From Aquimarina pacifica (lineage in GTDB: Bacteria > Bacteroidota > Bacteroidia > Flavobacteriales > Flavobacteriaceae): 64,000 nucleotides of DNA. Position numbers and translations under genes: made by a program. This document shows positions 18,497-28,626 of the stretch, one piece after another. Each line of letters starts with the position of its first letter. The stretch's first letter is position 1. A model generated the notes under the pieces. The model was not told the DNA's origin, did no database searches, and worked only from the letters and a program-made list of their open reading frames with translations. The stretch spans positions 1-64,000 of the forward strand of contig NZ_JACC01000038.1 in the NCBI RefSeq assembly GCF_000520955.1, in the 5' to 3' direction.

Positions 18497-20173
18497 ATGA
18501 GAAACGCGTTTATTTTTAGGTCACTGATGGTTCTTGCCGTTAGTGTTTTAATGCTCAGTTGTTCCAAGAACGATTATGGGAACAGTTCAAGAGCCACAGG
18601 CTGGAAATACAATTCCAAGGACGGTGGTTTTCAAGCAGCAGTAAATTACAAAGAACAGGAGACGGGCCCCGGTTTAGTGTTCATTGAAGGTGGTACCTTC
18701 ACTATGGGACGCGTGCAGGATGATGTAATGCACGACTGGAACAACACACCTACCCAACAGCACGTTCAGTCATTTTACATGGATGAGACTGAGGTAACTA
18801 ATGTAATGTATTTAGAATATCTTGATTGGTTAAAGGGTGTTTACCCTCCTACAGAGCCAAAATATAGAAATATCTATTACGGAGCACTTCCTGATACTCT
18901 GGTATGGAGAAATCGACTTGGATTTAATGAAATGATGACAAATAACTATTTGCGTCACCCGGCATATGCCAATTATCCTGTCGTAGGTGTAAACTGGATT
19001 CAAGCTATTGAATTTAGTAACTGGAGAACAAACCGAGTAAATGAAAGAATCTTAGAAGAAGAAGATGTAATTAAACAAAATGCACCTTTTGAAGATGTTT
19101 CTGCTGAGAGTACTTTTGATACAGAAACATACCTTAACGCTCCTTCTCAAACCTATGGAGGTAATGATGAAGCTATTCGAGGAGGTAGAGCCTCTGAGCG
19201 ATATGCAAAAACAAACGATTCTACAGGTTTATATATACAACGTAAAGATGGTCTACTTTTACCGAAGTACAGACTTCCGACTGAAGCAGAATGGGAGTAT
19301 GCAGCTCTTGGTTTAGTAGAACTTAGAAGTTATAACATCTATAGAGGACGAAAAAAATATCCTTGGACTGGAAAATATACTCGTTCAGGAGAAAGAAGAA
19401 CCAGAGGAGACCAATTAGCTAACTTTAAGCAAGGTGATGGAGATTATGGAGGGATCGCAGGATGGAGTGATGATGGTGCTGATATTACAGCTCCTGTAAA
19501 ATCATACAATCCTAACGATTTTGGATTATACGATATGGCTGGAAATGTTGCAGAATGGGTAGCAGATGTATACAGACCTATTGTTGATGACGAATACAAC
19601 GATTTTAATTACTATAGAGGTAATGTATATACCAAAAATGCTATAAATCCTGATGGAACCGTTAAAATTGTAATGACCGATTCTATTGTATACGATACGT
19701 TAAGTAATGGAAAAATAATAGCACGTGTGCTACCAGGTGGTATTTTACAAGTTCCTATCGATGAACAAGAAACATATATGAGAACTAATTTCACAGAAAG
19801 TGATAACAGAAATTATCGTGATGGTGATAAAAGTTCTTCAAGATATTACGAAGGGTATCAAGATCAAAACATACCAAACAGAAGAATGTATAATGCACCA
19901 ATTCATTATGTTGGTCCTGATGCAGAAGATAGCACAAAAATGGACAGAAGATATGATGAATCTAGTAAAAGAACAACCATTGTAGGAGAAGAAGTTCGAG
20001 TGTATAAAGGTGGTTCTTGGAAAGATAGAGCCTATTGGTTAGATCCTGCGCAAAGAAGATTTATGCCTCAGGATATGTCTACTGATTATATTGGTTTCAG
20101 GAATGCTATGTCACGTGTTGGAACAAAAGCTAAAAAGAAGAAAACACCTAGACACCAAAAACCAAAACAATAA
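18497..20173 (+). CDS. gldJ: Gliding motility lipoprotein GldJ
   Basis: Lipoprotein needed for gliding and type IX secretion, paired with GldK in stabilising the system. The 558 residues carry a signal peptide with lipobox VLMLSC, then a formylglycine-generating-enzyme-like (sulfatase-modifying factor) fold: GGTFTMG, the WEYAALG segment, NVAEWVADVY and the closing VYKGGSWKDRAYW. Enzymatic cysteines of true FGE are not apparent, as usual for GldJ. The C-terminus is basic. A terminator follows at once. Confidence 0.95.
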   Translation: MRNAFIFRSLMVLAVSVLMLSCSKNDYGNSSRATGWKYNSKDGGFQAAVNYKEQETGPGLVFIEGGTFTMGRVQDDVMHDWNNTPTQQHVQSFYMDETEVTNVMYLEYLDWLKGVYPPTEPKYRNIYYGALPDTLVWRNRLGFNEMMTNNYLRHPAYANYPVVGVNWIQAIEFSNWRTNRVNERILEEEDVIKQNAPFEDVSAESTFDTETYLNAPSQTYGGNDEAIRGGRASERYAKTNDSTGLYIQRKDGLLLPKYRLPTEAEWEYAALGLVELRSYNIYRGRKKYPWTGKYTRSGERRTRGDQLANFKQGDGDYGGIAGWSDDGADITAPVKSYNPNDFGLYDMAGNVAEWVADVYRPIVDDEYNDFNYYRGNVYTKNAINPDGTVKIVMTDSIVYDTLSNGKIIARVLPGGILQVPIDEQETYMRTNFTESDNRNYRDGDKSSSRYYEGYQDQNIPNRRMYNAPIHYVGPDAEDSTKMDRRYDESSKRTTIVGEEVRVYKGGSWKDRAYWLDPAQRRFMPQDMSTDYIGFRNAMSRVGTKAKKKKTPRHQKPKQ

Positions 20174-20202
20174 AGAATACAACTAAAAGTTCGTTATAAC
20201 AT

Positions 20203-20240
20203 AAAAGCCTTGAACATTAGTGTGTCAAGGCTTTTTTTTT
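20203..20240 (+). terminator. Terminator after gldJ
   Basis: An 11-bp stem, AAAAGCCTTGA with TCAAGGCTTTT (20203-20213 and 20225-20235), followed by a T run. An upstream murF start at 20220 would lie inside this hairpin, so the ATG at 20253 is preferred. Confidence 0.92.
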
Positions 20241-20252
20241 ATTCAAAAATTA

Positions 20253-21530
20253 ATGACTATTCATCAACTTCATCAATTATTCCTCTCTAGTAAAGGAGTA
20301 TGCACGGACACTCGAAAAATCGAAAAAAACACGCTTTTCTTTGCTCTAAAAGGAGAAAACTTCGATGGTAATTCTTATGCAAAAATAGCAGTCGAATCAG
20401 GAGCTTCTTATGCTATCATTGATGATCCGAAATATCAAATTTCTGATAAGCATATTCTTGTCACTGATGCGCTAAAAACATTACAAAACCTCGCACTATA
20501 TCACCGACAACATCTTAAAATTCCTGTTATAGCACTTACCGGTAGTAATGGAAAAACAACTACCAAAGAATTAATTAATAGTGTGCTTTCTTCTGGTTTT
20601 AAAACATGTGCAACAAGTGGTAATCTGAATAATCATATAGGCGTTCCCCTTACACTTTTATCGATGAATACAAGTACCGAAATTGGGATTGTCGAAATGG
20701 GAGCGAATCATGTTGGAGAAATAGCATTATTATCCGAAATTACCAACCCTGATTACGGCTATATCACCAACATAGGTAAAGCCCACCTAGAAGGCTTTAA
20801 AAGTATCGAAGGTGTTTTAAAAGGGAAAACAGAGCTCTATAAAAACTTAAAGAAAAATAACAAATTAGTCTTTCTAAATATTGATGATCCAAAATTAAAA
20901 AAGGCATCTTTAGAAATAGATACTTTTAGTTTTTCAATATCTGAGCAAGCAGATGTGACCGTAAAATTACTTAACACCTCGCCTACTGTAGTTGTAGGAT
21001 ATGAAGATATACAAATTCATACTCATCTTATAGGGGCCTATAACTTTACAAATATAGCAGCTGCAATAGCAATTGGTGCTTATTTTAAAATCCCAATAGA
21101 TAAAATAAAGAAAGCTATTGAAGCATACATACCTTCAAACAATCGCTCCCAAATCCTTAAACAAGGAGAACACACTATTATACTTGATGCCTATAATGCA
21201 AATCCAACTAGTATGAAAGCGGCTATTGACAGCTTTTCTGAATCACATTATGAATCTAAAATTGTTGTTCTTGGTGACATGTTTGAGCTGGGTAATGACG
21301 CTGCCAATGAGCATCAAGAAATAGTAAATCATACTTGCACCACTACTATAGATGAAATATTTTTAGTAGGAACAAATTTCTTTGCCACTATTAGTGACGA
21401 TTCTAGAGTTCGTAAATTCAAATCTTTTGAAGATTTAGAAAGGCAATTAAACCTACAAAATAAAAAAAGTACAATTCTAATCAAAGGGTCTCGAGGAATG
21501 AAGCTTGAACGTGTAGTCTCTGTGATCTAA
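20253..21530 (+). CDS. murF: UDP-MurNAc-tripeptide D-Ala-D-Ala ligase
   Basis: Adds D-Ala-D-Ala to the UDP-muramyl tripeptide, the last cytoplasmic step of peptidoglycan precursor synthesis. With the ATG at 20253 the protein is 425 residues and begins MTIHQLHQLF. The ATP loop is LTGSNGKTTTKE; the conserved NIGKAHLEGF and the C-terminal LDAYNANPTSMKAA are present. The longer frame starting at 20220 is rejected because it begins within the gldJ terminator loop. It follows gldJ, a common flavobacterial order. Confidence 0.95.
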   Translation: MTIHQLHQLFLSSKGVCTDTRKIEKNTLFFALKGENFDGNSYAKIAVESGASYAIIDDPKYQISDKHILVTDALKTLQNLALYHRQHLKIPVIALTGSNGKTTTKELINSVLSSGFKTCATSGNLNNHIGVPLTLLSMNTSTEIGIVEMGANHVGEIALLSEITNPDYGYITNIGKAHLEGFKSIEGVLKGKTELYKNLKKNNKLVFLNIDDPKLKKASLEIDTFSFSISEQADVTVKLLNTSPTVVVGYEDIQIHTHLIGAYNFTNIAAAIAIGAYFKIPIDKIKKAIEAYIPSNNRSQILKQGEHTIILDAYNANPTSMKAAIDSFSESHYESKIVVLGDMFELGNDAANEHQEIVNHTCTTTIDEIFLVGTNFFATISDDSRVRKFKSFEDLERQLNLQNKKSTILIKGSRGMKLERVVSVI

Positions 21531-21539
21531 ACATGAAAT

Positions 21540-21573
21540 AACCAAAGAAAAATAACAAACTTCTTGGTTTTTA
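21540..21573 (+). terminator. Probable terminator after murF
   Basis: AACCAAAGAA and TTCTTGGTTTTT form an imperfect stem with one bulged A, ending in T residues, just after murF. Confidence 0.5.
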
Positions 21574-21698
21574 GATAGTCCCCAATTATTTTCTTAGTGT
21601 AATGGATCTGCATAAAAAATAGAACGCAACACTGAATTACTTAGAAAGCTATGTATATTTGTTTTTTACTAATTTAGGGCTAATCTATATACTTACCA

Positions 21699-23996
21699 TT
21701 GAAACAAAAAAATCCATATACCTTTTTTGATGTATTTTGCTTAAGAACCCCTCTACTGCCATTAAACTTTTACTTTGATTTAACTAAGGAGAATGAAATC
21801 TCTACTAAAAAACTCAAAGAGATCTGGAGTAATGATACCATAAAAGAAGCTATTTTTCTTGCATCACCAGAATTGTTTTCAGAAATAGATAAGTGGTTGT
21901 TGGGAGACTTAAAAGACAAAAAAAAAATACAACGCTTACAATTCTCGCTACTTAAATACCTATCACGAATGTCCTCTCGATGTACCCCTTTTGGGTTATT
22001 TGCAGGATGTAGCATGGGTCATTTTTCGAAATCAACACATATTGAACTAAAACCGCATACAGATAACCAAAGACAGACTCGGTTTGATATGAATTTTTTA
22101 GTAGCCTTCTCACAAAAATTATCTAAAGAAGAAGCAATCAAAAAACAACTAAAATGGTATCCAAACAATAGCTTATATAAAATAGGGAATCAATATAGAT
22201 ATGTTGAGTACACCTACGATTCTTTTAATAGAAGACAACACAGTATTGAAGCCGTAACACATACTTCTTATCTAGAAATCATATTACAAAATTGTGAAAA
22301 AGGAAAAAAAATCTCTGAAATAGCTGAGCTACTAATCGATGATGAGATCTCATTAGAAGAGGCAGAAGATTTTATCTATCAACTCATTGACAATCAAATA
22401 CTGGTTAGCGAATTAGAACCTTCAGTTACAGGAATGGGTTTTTTATCCCAGATTAACAATTGCTTAAAAAGGATCAAAAACACGACTGAACTTGTTTCCA
22501 AAATCAATCATTTTCAAGAATTTCTAAACACGATCGACCAAACCCTAGGTAATGCTACCCATCTATATAAAGAGAATAGTGAAAAAGTAAAAGAACTGAA
22601 TGTTGATTTTGAGCTCAAATACCTTTTCCAGACCGATATGTACCCTAAGTTATTATCTAATGAATTAGATATACAGATTGCATATAAAATCGGGCGGGTA
22701 ATGACCTTGTTTAACAAACTTAGTTTACCTCCTAAAAACACAGATCTACATCAATTTAAGAATGCCTTTGTCAAAAGATATGAAACCCGAGAAATTCCTT
22801 TAGCAAAAGTGCTAGACATAGAGGTAGGCATAGGATATATACAAAATCGAGAAGCTGCAGACCACACCCCATTTCTTGAGGACTTGCATATTCCACAAAG
22901 AAAAAATGACCAAACTACTTCTTCATGGAATCCGATTCTTGATATTTTAAATAAAAAGCTGCAAGAAATCACAAAAAGTAATGATCCCTATACCTTGCAG
23001 TTACATGACCAGGATTTCGAAAACTTCGATACTAATTGGAATGACTTACCAGATACCATGTCATCAATGGGTGAATTAGTCTTGTTAAATGGTCAAAGAA
23101 AAATCATAGTATCTTCAATGGGTGGGACATCAGCTGCAAATCTCTTAGGCAGGTTTTCTACAGGAAATACTGAAATAAAAAATCATGTACAAAATATTGC
23201 AGAAATAGAACAAAAGATAGAAAAGAATAAGCTTTTGGCAGAAATTGTTCACTTGCCCGAGTCAAGAACTGGTAATGTAATACGTCGAGAAGCAATTCGA
23301 AATTATGAAATCCCTTACCTCGGAAAATCTAATCTATCAGCCGAAAAACAAATACCAATAGAAGACCTAATGGTTTCGGTACAATACGACAAAATTATTC
23401 TCAGATCTAAAAAATATAATCAAGAAATTCTTCCAAAATTAACCAATGCCCACAATTATAAAGGAAAAAATGCACTACCCATTTATAATTTCCTATGCGA
23501 TATGCAACAACAAAATATAAGAAGTGCTATTGGATTTTCGTGGGGAGAATTACTTGAAAAAAATACATTTCTACCTCGTGTTGAGTATAAAGAGTTTATT
23601 CTCTCAAAAGCACGTTGGAAAATAACTAAAGACCGTATTGAATTTTTGCTAACTGACTTTACTAATAACAAAGATATTCTTACTGCAATTACCGACTGGC
23701 GGGACCTATTAAAAATACCGAGATACGTTCAACTAATTGATTTTGATAATACGTTACTTATTGATCTAGGTAATGTTTCATCTATTAGAATGTTTCTTGA
23801 TATTGTTAAAAACAGATATCAGTTTATAGTTGAAGAATTCTTATTTACAGAAGAAAGTCTGGTAAAAGAAAATAATAATAATTACACCAATCAATTTGTC
23901 TTTTCATTTTATAACGCTGAAAAATTAGCAACATCAACAAAGGCATGCATCTCAATAAACTCTAAAGATACCCAAAACAAAAAGAAAAGAACATGA
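21699..23996 (+). CDS. Lanthipeptide dehydratase, glutamylation domain (split LanB, N part)
   Basis: Matches the N-terminal domain of class I lanthipeptide dehydratases (lantibiotic dehydratase N, PF04738), 765 residues. In NisB this domain uses Glu-tRNA to glutamylate Ser/Thr of a precursor peptide. The motif SSRCTPFGLFAG matches the NisB segment with arginines 83 and 87, and SSMGGTSAANLLGRFS is a later conserved region. The start is TTG at 21699; no ATG is available after the upstream in-frame stop. The elimination domain is a separate gene overlapping by 4 bases. No precursor, cyclase or exporter gene is visible near it. Confidence 0.88.
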   Translation: MKQKNPYTFFDVFCLRTPLLPLNFYFDLTKENEISTKKLKEIWSNDTIKEAIFLASPELFSEIDKWLLGDLKDKKKIQRLQFSLLKYLSRMSSRCTPFGLFAGCSMGHFSKSTHIELKPHTDNQRQTRFDMNFLVAFSQKLSKEEAIKKQLKWYPNNSLYKIGNQYRYVEYTYDSFNRRQHSIEAVTHTSYLEIILQNCEKGKKISEIAELLIDDEISLEEAEDFIYQLIDNQILVSELEPSVTGMGFLSQINNCLKRIKNTTELVSKINHFQEFLNTIDQTLGNATHLYKENSEKVKELNVDFELKYLFQTDMYPKLLSNELDIQIAYKIGRVMTLFNKLSLPPKNTDLHQFKNAFVKRYETREIPLAKVLDIEVGIGYIQNREAADHTPFLEDLHIPQRKNDQTTSSWNPILDILNKKLQEITKSNDPYTLQLHDQDFENFDTNWNDLPDTMSSMGELVLLNGQRKIIVSSMGGTSAANLLGRFSTGNTEIKNHVQNIAEIEQKIEKNKLLAEIVHLPESRTGNVIRREAIRNYEIPYLGKSNLSAEKQIPIEDLMVSVQYDKIILRSKKYNQEILPKLTNAHNYKGKNALPIYNFLCDMQQQNIRSAIGFSWGELLEKNTFLPRVEYKEFILSKARWKITKDRIEFLLTDFTNNKDILTAITDWRDLLKIPRYVQLIDFDNTLLIDLGNVSSIRMFLDIVKNRYQFIVEEFLFTEESLVKENNNNYTNQFVFSFYNAEKLATSTKACISINSKDTQNKKKRT

Positions 23997-24871
23997 AGAG
24001 AATATTCTTATTAGGTGATGAATGGTTGTATTACAAGCTTTATTGTGGTGCCAGAATGGCAAATATAATATTGACAGAAACTATCAAGCCACTGGTAGAA
24101 AAATTAGTAGAGACTAATCATATTGACCAATGGTTTTTTATACGATACAATGACCCAGATTATCATTTAAGAATTAGGTTTCATCTTACCGAAACAAAAA
24201 AAATTAATGAGGTTATTCTTTTAATTAACAAAATGATAAAACCATATCTTGAAGAAGATATTATTTATAAAGTTCAGGTTGACACCTATGCTAGAGAAAT
24301 AGAAAGATACGGTGGCAAGACTATTGAATTGGCAGAAGAATTGTTCTACCATGAGAGTACAATGCTAGTGAATGCAGTATCAATGATAGAAGATGAAACT
24401 TTATATTTCCTCTTTATACTAAAGGCCGTACATCAATTATTAAACGATTTTAAATTCACTATTGAAGAAAAAAATACTATAGTTTCTAGAAATAAAGATA
24501 GTTTCAGACAAGAATTTAATGCTGACAAAAACCTCAACAAACAACTAAACAAAAAATATGGAGGTATTAAGAATGAGATTTCCATTTTCTTAAACGCTAC
24601 GTATACGAATAATGAGGTTTATGAATATTTAGACGCTCTTTTATTTGACAAGACCAATAAAACGAAAAGAATTGTTACACAGCTATTACATCAGCAAAAG
24701 AATCAGACCTTAGAAATCCCAATAAACAATCTTGTTAGTAGTTATATACATATGTTGGTGAATAGAGCTTTTAGGTCTCAACAACGTTTTTATGAATTAA
24801 TAGTTTATGATTTCTTACACAAGAAATACAACTCTGACCTCAAGAGAAGTTTACACTCTCAGTCAAATTAA
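23993..24871 (+). CDS. Lanthipeptide dehydratase, elimination domain (SpaB C-terminal type)
   Basis: Matches the SpaB C-terminal / thiopeptide-type bacteriocin biosynthesis domain (PF14028), 292 residues. In the family it removes glutamate to leave dehydroalanine or dehydrobutyrine. The active-site residues known from NisB are present: two arginines in HLRIRFH (R60, R62, like NisB R784 and R786) and a histidine in YIHMLVNRAF (H253, like NisB H961). The start overlaps the glutamylation-domain gene by 4 bases. The pair therefore appears intact, but its substrate is not seen. Confidence 0.88.
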   Translation: MKRIFLLGDEWLYYKLYCGARMANIILTETIKPLVEKLVETNHIDQWFFIRYNDPDYHLRIRFHLTETKKINEVILLINKMIKPYLEEDIIYKVQVDTYAREIERYGGKTIELAEELFYHESTMLVNAVSMIEDETLYFLFILKAVHQLLNDFKFTIEEKNTIVSRNKDSFRQEFNADKNLNKQLNKKYGGIKNEISIFLNATYTNNEVYEYLDALLFDKTNKTKRIVTQLLHQQKNQTLEIPINNLVSSYIHMLVNRAFRSQQRFYELIVYDFLHKKYNSDLKRSLHSQSN

Positions 24872-25282
24872 AAACCAATATTATAAAAGGTTTTAGACAC
24901 CTAAAAATAAACACTTTATTGATATTTCACCCCATTATCTAAGACTAAAGGTTCTTTTGAGAATCATACTTCGAAAACTTGATCTGATCTCGTTGATTAG
25001 CTCTACAAAAACCCTGAGCTTTTTTGAAATGAATGATATATATTCAATATGGTAACAAATAAAACATAGGGATACAATAAGTATAGCTGCTTTCTTACTC
25101 TTCGACTCATATACCTATGTTCGGGTTATAAAACCCATCAAAACTATATTGACTGGTTGTCAACTATAATAGTATTTATTATATCAACCATTCAAAATCA
25201 TCGAGATAATTCAGTATTAATAAAATCTTAAAATAAGATGAACACAAAGCATTATCAATCAACGGATAACACCTTGTAAAAT
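24872..25282. other. Non-coding gap searched for a lanthipeptide precursor
   Basis: No credible small gene was found on either strand: the ATG-started plus-strand frames are only about 5 to 13 codons long, without Ser/Thr/Cys-rich cores. One short hairpin-like stretch (GGGTT...AACCC near 25124-25140) is present. The promoter of the next gene begins at 25283. Confidence 0.5.
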
Positions 25283-25325
25283 TGACAAATATCATAGTTA
25301 CCAACTATCTACTACCATACTTTTA
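25283..25325 (+). promoter_or_regulatory. CRP/FNR-type box and -7 element, USP-cls operon
   Basis: Box TGACAAATATCA (25283-25294), 23-base spacer, -7 element TACTTTTA (25318-25325), 20 bases before the ATG. One of fourteen promoters with this layout in the window. Confidence 0.8.
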
Positions 25326-25345
25326 TAGTATTAAAATCTTATACT

Positions 25346-26182
25346 ATGAAAAATATTTTATTACCAACCGATTTTTCTGAAAATGCAAAAAATGCCATTG
25401 ATTATGCCTTAAAATTATTTAAAAATGAGCTATGCACATTTTATATTTTACACGTAGAAAAAGCGTCAGCGTATATGACAGATGATTTGATGTCCGCCCC
25501 TTCAAATGCTTCAATTCATCATTCTGTAACTCATGATACGAAAGAAAAACTAAAACTATTAATTGACAAATTAAAGAAGGGAACAAATACTCAAGGATAT
25601 ACTTTTTTTGCACTTACGGATTACGATATGTTCACAGATGCCATTAAGCAAGTTGTAAAATCAAAAAATATTAACCTAATAGTTATGGGTACAAATGGAG
25701 CAACAGGAGCGAAAGAAGTAATTTTTGGAAGCAACACTATTAAAGTGATTCGAAATATAAACTGCCCTATTTTGGCTATTCCGGATGGATATACCTTTAA
25801 GACTCCAGAAAAAATATTGTATACGATAGATTATAATGATCATTTTTCTAAAAACGGTATTGAACCTCTCACAGATATTTTGACAAAGTTCAAAACATCC
25901 CTTAAAATTCTCAAAATCAAAGAAGATGATACGCTAACCGTATCCGAATTTGATGATAAAAAAAATATGAAGGATTTTTTTAAAGACACGCAACATACCT
26001 TTCATTCTATAACAAATGTTCCTACCGTACTGGCTATTGACTGTTTTATGCAAATCATGAATGTTGATATGAATGCAATGTTTATTCATAAAGAAACCTT
26101 TTTAGAGCGTTTCTTTCAGGGCTCAAACACATCAAGAATTAGCTATAAAACCAGAGTTCCGCTTTTAATTCTTAGAAATTAG
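25346..26182 (+). CDS. Universal stress protein, tandem UspA type
   Basis: Double-length universal stress protein, 278 residues. The first half keeps the nucleotide-binding pattern (MGTNGATGAKEVIFGSNTIKVI, read here as G-x2-G-x9-GS). The second half is degenerate: the loop is replaced by HKETFLERFF before VPLLIL. This is the shared lineage signature of seven of the eight USPs here. USPs help survival in starvation or low oxygen; the biochemical role is unclear. Opens with ILLPTDFSENAKNAI. Likely cotranscribed with cardiolipin synthase 25 bases downstream. Confidence 0.92.
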   Translation: MKNILLPTDFSENAKNAIDYALKLFKNELCTFYILHVEKASAYMTDDLMSAPSNASIHHSVTHDTKEKLKLLIDKLKKGTNTQGYTFFALTDYDMFTDAIKQVVKSKNINLIVMGTNGATGAKEVIFGSNTIKVIRNINCPILAIPDGYTFKTPEKILYTIDYNDHFSKNGIEPLTDILTKFKTSLKILKIKEDDTLTVSEFDDKKNMKDFFKDTQHTFHSITNVPTVLAIDCFMQIMNVDMNAMFIHKETFLERFFQGSNTSRISYKTRVPLLILRN

Positions 26183-26207
26183 GATCCCCAACAAATTCTT
26201 TTTGGCA

Positions 26208-27629
26208 ATGATACTCGTTATTCTACTAATCCTATATCTTCTGGTGGGAGCCATACTTATTTTTAAATTAATTATCTATGGTGTCCGTCCAACCAAAACA
26301 TTGGCTTGGCTTCTTGCCATTTTTACTATTCCGGTTGGAGGCATATTATTATATCTTTTATTAGGAAGAAATCGTAGGAAACAAAAACTCTATCATCAAA
26401 AAAAAACCAAAAAAATCAACACCTATTTAAAGGAGGTCGAAAATCATCATTTTAATATTACTAATTTTGAGTATAATGAACATCAAAAACTAATTGAGCT
26501 TATCTCAAAAAATTCTGGCTTTACTCCTTCTTCGGGAAATAAAGTAAACCTTCTTAAGAATGGAGAAACAACTTTTGAGGCAATATTTAACGCGCTAAAA
26601 AAAGCCACCCATTTTATTAATATTCAATACTATATTTTTGAAGAAGGAGAACTTACAGATAGCTTCTTTGCCTTATTCAAAGAAAAAGTTAAGGAAGGGG
26701 TGCAAATACGAATCCTCTATGATGGTATCGGTAGTATTTCATTAAGTAAAGATTATATTAATAAGCTCAAAAAAATAGGTGTTCAGGTCTATAGTTTTTT
26801 GCCTATGAAATTTGGCAAATTTTTATCCTCTATCAATTATCGCAACCATCGTAAAATTATTGTAATTGATACTAACATTGCTTTTACAGGAGGAATCAAT
26901 GTATCAGATAAATATGTGAAGGGCGATCGGCATTTAGGCATTTGGAACGATATGCATCTGCAATTAGAAGGCCCGATTGTAAACAGTCTTCAGGCAGTTT
27001 TTGCAATGGATTGGCACTTTATTACCAATGAAGATCATATCTTTAACTTAGGGCCTTTTCCTGTATTTGAAAAAAAAGGAAAGGCTTCTGCACAGGTTGT
27101 ACAAAGTGGTCCCGATTCAGACTTTTCTGCTATTAGACAATTATTTTTTTCGATGATTACAGATGCCAAAGACTACATTTATATTACCAATCCATACATT
27201 ATTCCTGGGGATTCGATTATAGAATCCTTGCAAGTAGCAGCACTTAGTGGTGTTGATGTGAGAATGTTACTCTCGAATAACTCAGATAACCAAATCGTTA
27301 GATGGTGCGTGCGCTCCTATTTTGAAACATTACTACAGGCTGGCGTAAAAATTTATTTAATTCAGGATGGCTTTTTACATAGCAAAACAATGGTTGCAGA
27401 TGACACTATTTCCTCGTTAGGTACCGCGAATATGGATATTAGAAGTTTTGATCAAAATTATGAGGTCAATGTTGTAATTTTTGACGATAACTTTGCATTA
27501 GATCTTAAAAACAATTTTATCGAAGAATGTAGCAAAAGTATCCAACTTAATTATAGTGATTTTAGTAAAAGACCTTGGCTAGATCGATTAAAGGAAGGAA
27601 TAGCAAAAGTTTTTAGTCCCGTGTTATAA
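26208..27629 (+). CDS. cls: Cardiolipin synthase
   Basis: Membrane enzyme of the phospholipase D superfamily that makes cardiolipin from phosphatidylglycerol. From the ATG at 26208 it has 473 residues; a TTG two codons earlier is less likely. Two N-terminal transmembrane helices are followed by two HKD motifs, NHRKIIVID and LHSKTMVAD, so both catalytic halves are intact. It lies behind a USP gene with a CRP/FNR-type promoter, suggesting membrane remodelling as part of that response. Its end overlaps the convergent dehydrogenase gene by 17 bases. Confidence 0.93.
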   Translation: MILVILLILYLLVGAILIFKLIIYGVRPTKTLAWLLAIFTIPVGGILLYLLLGRNRRKQKLYHQKKTKKINTYLKEVENHHFNITNFEYNEHQKLIELISKNSGFTPSSGNKVNLLKNGETTFEAIFNALKKATHFINIQYYIFEEGELTDSFFALFKEKVKEGVQIRILYDGIGSISLSKDYINKLKKIGVQVYSFLPMKFGKFLSSINYRNHRKIIVIDTNIAFTGGINVSDKYVKGDRHLGIWNDMHLQLEGPIVNSLQAVFAMDWHFITNEDHIFNLGPFPVFEKKGKASAQVVQSGPDSDFSAIRQLFFSMITDAKDYIYITNPYIIPGDSIIESLQVAALSGVDVRMLLSNNSDNQIVRWCVRSYFETLLQAGVKIYLIQDGFLHSKTMVADDTISSLGTANMDIRSFDQNYEVNVVIFDDNFALDLKNNFIEECSKSIQLNYSDFSKRPWLDRLKEGIAKVFSPVL

Positions 27630-28626
27630 CTAATTCTTCTGTTAATTCGTAGGGAGAAGTACTCTCATTTTGCCAACATATAATACTACTAAATGTTATT
27701 TGTGCAATACTTGTCAGTGCTTCTTGTGTCGCAAAAGCCTGATGTGGTGTTAATACAACATTAGGCAAGTCAATGAGTTGTTTTAGCAATACATCTTTAG
27801 GTCTATTTTGAGAGCGGTCATAAAAAAACACCTCATCTTCGTATTCATAAACATCAGTTGCATATGCCCTTATCTTGTTACTTTTTAAAGCCAGTATTAG
27901 CTCTTCTGTTTTAACAATCGCTCCTCTTGCAATATTTATAAGGATTGTATCCTTTTTCATACAATCGATTATTTTAGTATCAATCATATGATGAGTTTCT
28001 GTAGTAAGCGGCACAGCGATAATGATGATATTACTATTACTACAAAGATTTTTTAGAGTGACATACTCTACATCAAATTTTTCGGACAAACTATCATCTT
28101 TATTGACATCATTTGCAAGGATTTCGCAACCAAAACCATGCATAATTTTCACTAGTAATTTACCTATTTTTCCGGTTCCGATAATCCCAATTTTCTTTTT
28201 ATACAAATCAAATCCTATGAGATTATCCAACAGAAAGTTATAGTTATGTACTTGTGTGTCTGCCAGAATAATTTTTCTATTTACGGTCTGTAACAATGCT
28301 ACAGCATGTTCTGCAATAGCGTTGGGCGAATAGTCTGGTGCATTTGCAATGCTCATACCCAATCGTTCTGCTGTTTTCAAATTGACATTATCATATCCCG
28401 CCGAACGTAGTATAACATATTTTACTCCGAACCCCCATAATAACTCTAACACCTTAGATGATGCATCGTCTGACGAAAAAATTGAGACTACATTAAAACC
28501 TAATGCCAAACGTGCTGTTTTAGGTGTAAGTCTATCCGCAATATATTTTACTCTAAATTGATCATTATTTGCTTTTTCTAAAAACGGAATCTCAAAATCC
28601 TTTGCACTATATATTAGTATTTTCAT
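27613..28626 (-). CDS. D-2-hydroxyacid (probably D-lactate) dehydrogenase
   Basis: NAD-dependent D-isomer 2-hydroxyacid dehydrogenase, 337 residues, closest in pattern to fermentative LdhA. The Rossmann motif is GIIGTGKIG and the catalytic set is Arg in NIARGA, Glu in VYEYED and His in LTPHQAF. It would reduce pyruvate to D-lactate and restore NAD when respiration is limited. The start overlaps the upstream lipoprotein gene by 20 bases, in the operon that follows hsp20. Confidence 0.9.
   Translation of the reverse strand: MKILIYSAKDFEIPFLEKANNDQFRVKYIADRLTPKTARLALGFNVVSIFSSDDASSKVLELLWGFGVKYVILRSAGYDNVNLKTAERLGMSIANAPDYSPNAIAEHAVALLQTVNRKIILADTQVHNYNFLLDNLIGFDLYKKKIGIIGTGKIGKLLVKIMHGFGCEILANDVNKDDSLSEKFDVEYVTLKNLCSNSNIIIIAVPLTTETHHMIDTKIIDCMKKDTILINIARGAIVKTEELILALKSNKIRAYATDVYEYEDEVFFYDRSQNRPKDVLLKQLIDLPNVVLTPHQAFATQEALTSIAQITFSSIICWQNESTSPYELTEELVITRD

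Noticed and set aside
20220-20252. Longer murF start
   Set aside because: It begins within the loop of the gldJ terminator and adds 11 residues not expected in MurF; the ATG at 20253 fits the family.
24930-25170. Search for a lanthipeptide precursor downstream of the dehydratase pair
   Set aside because: Only frames of about 5 to 13 codons starting with ATG exist here, with no leader-like or Ser/Thr/Cys-rich core sequence.
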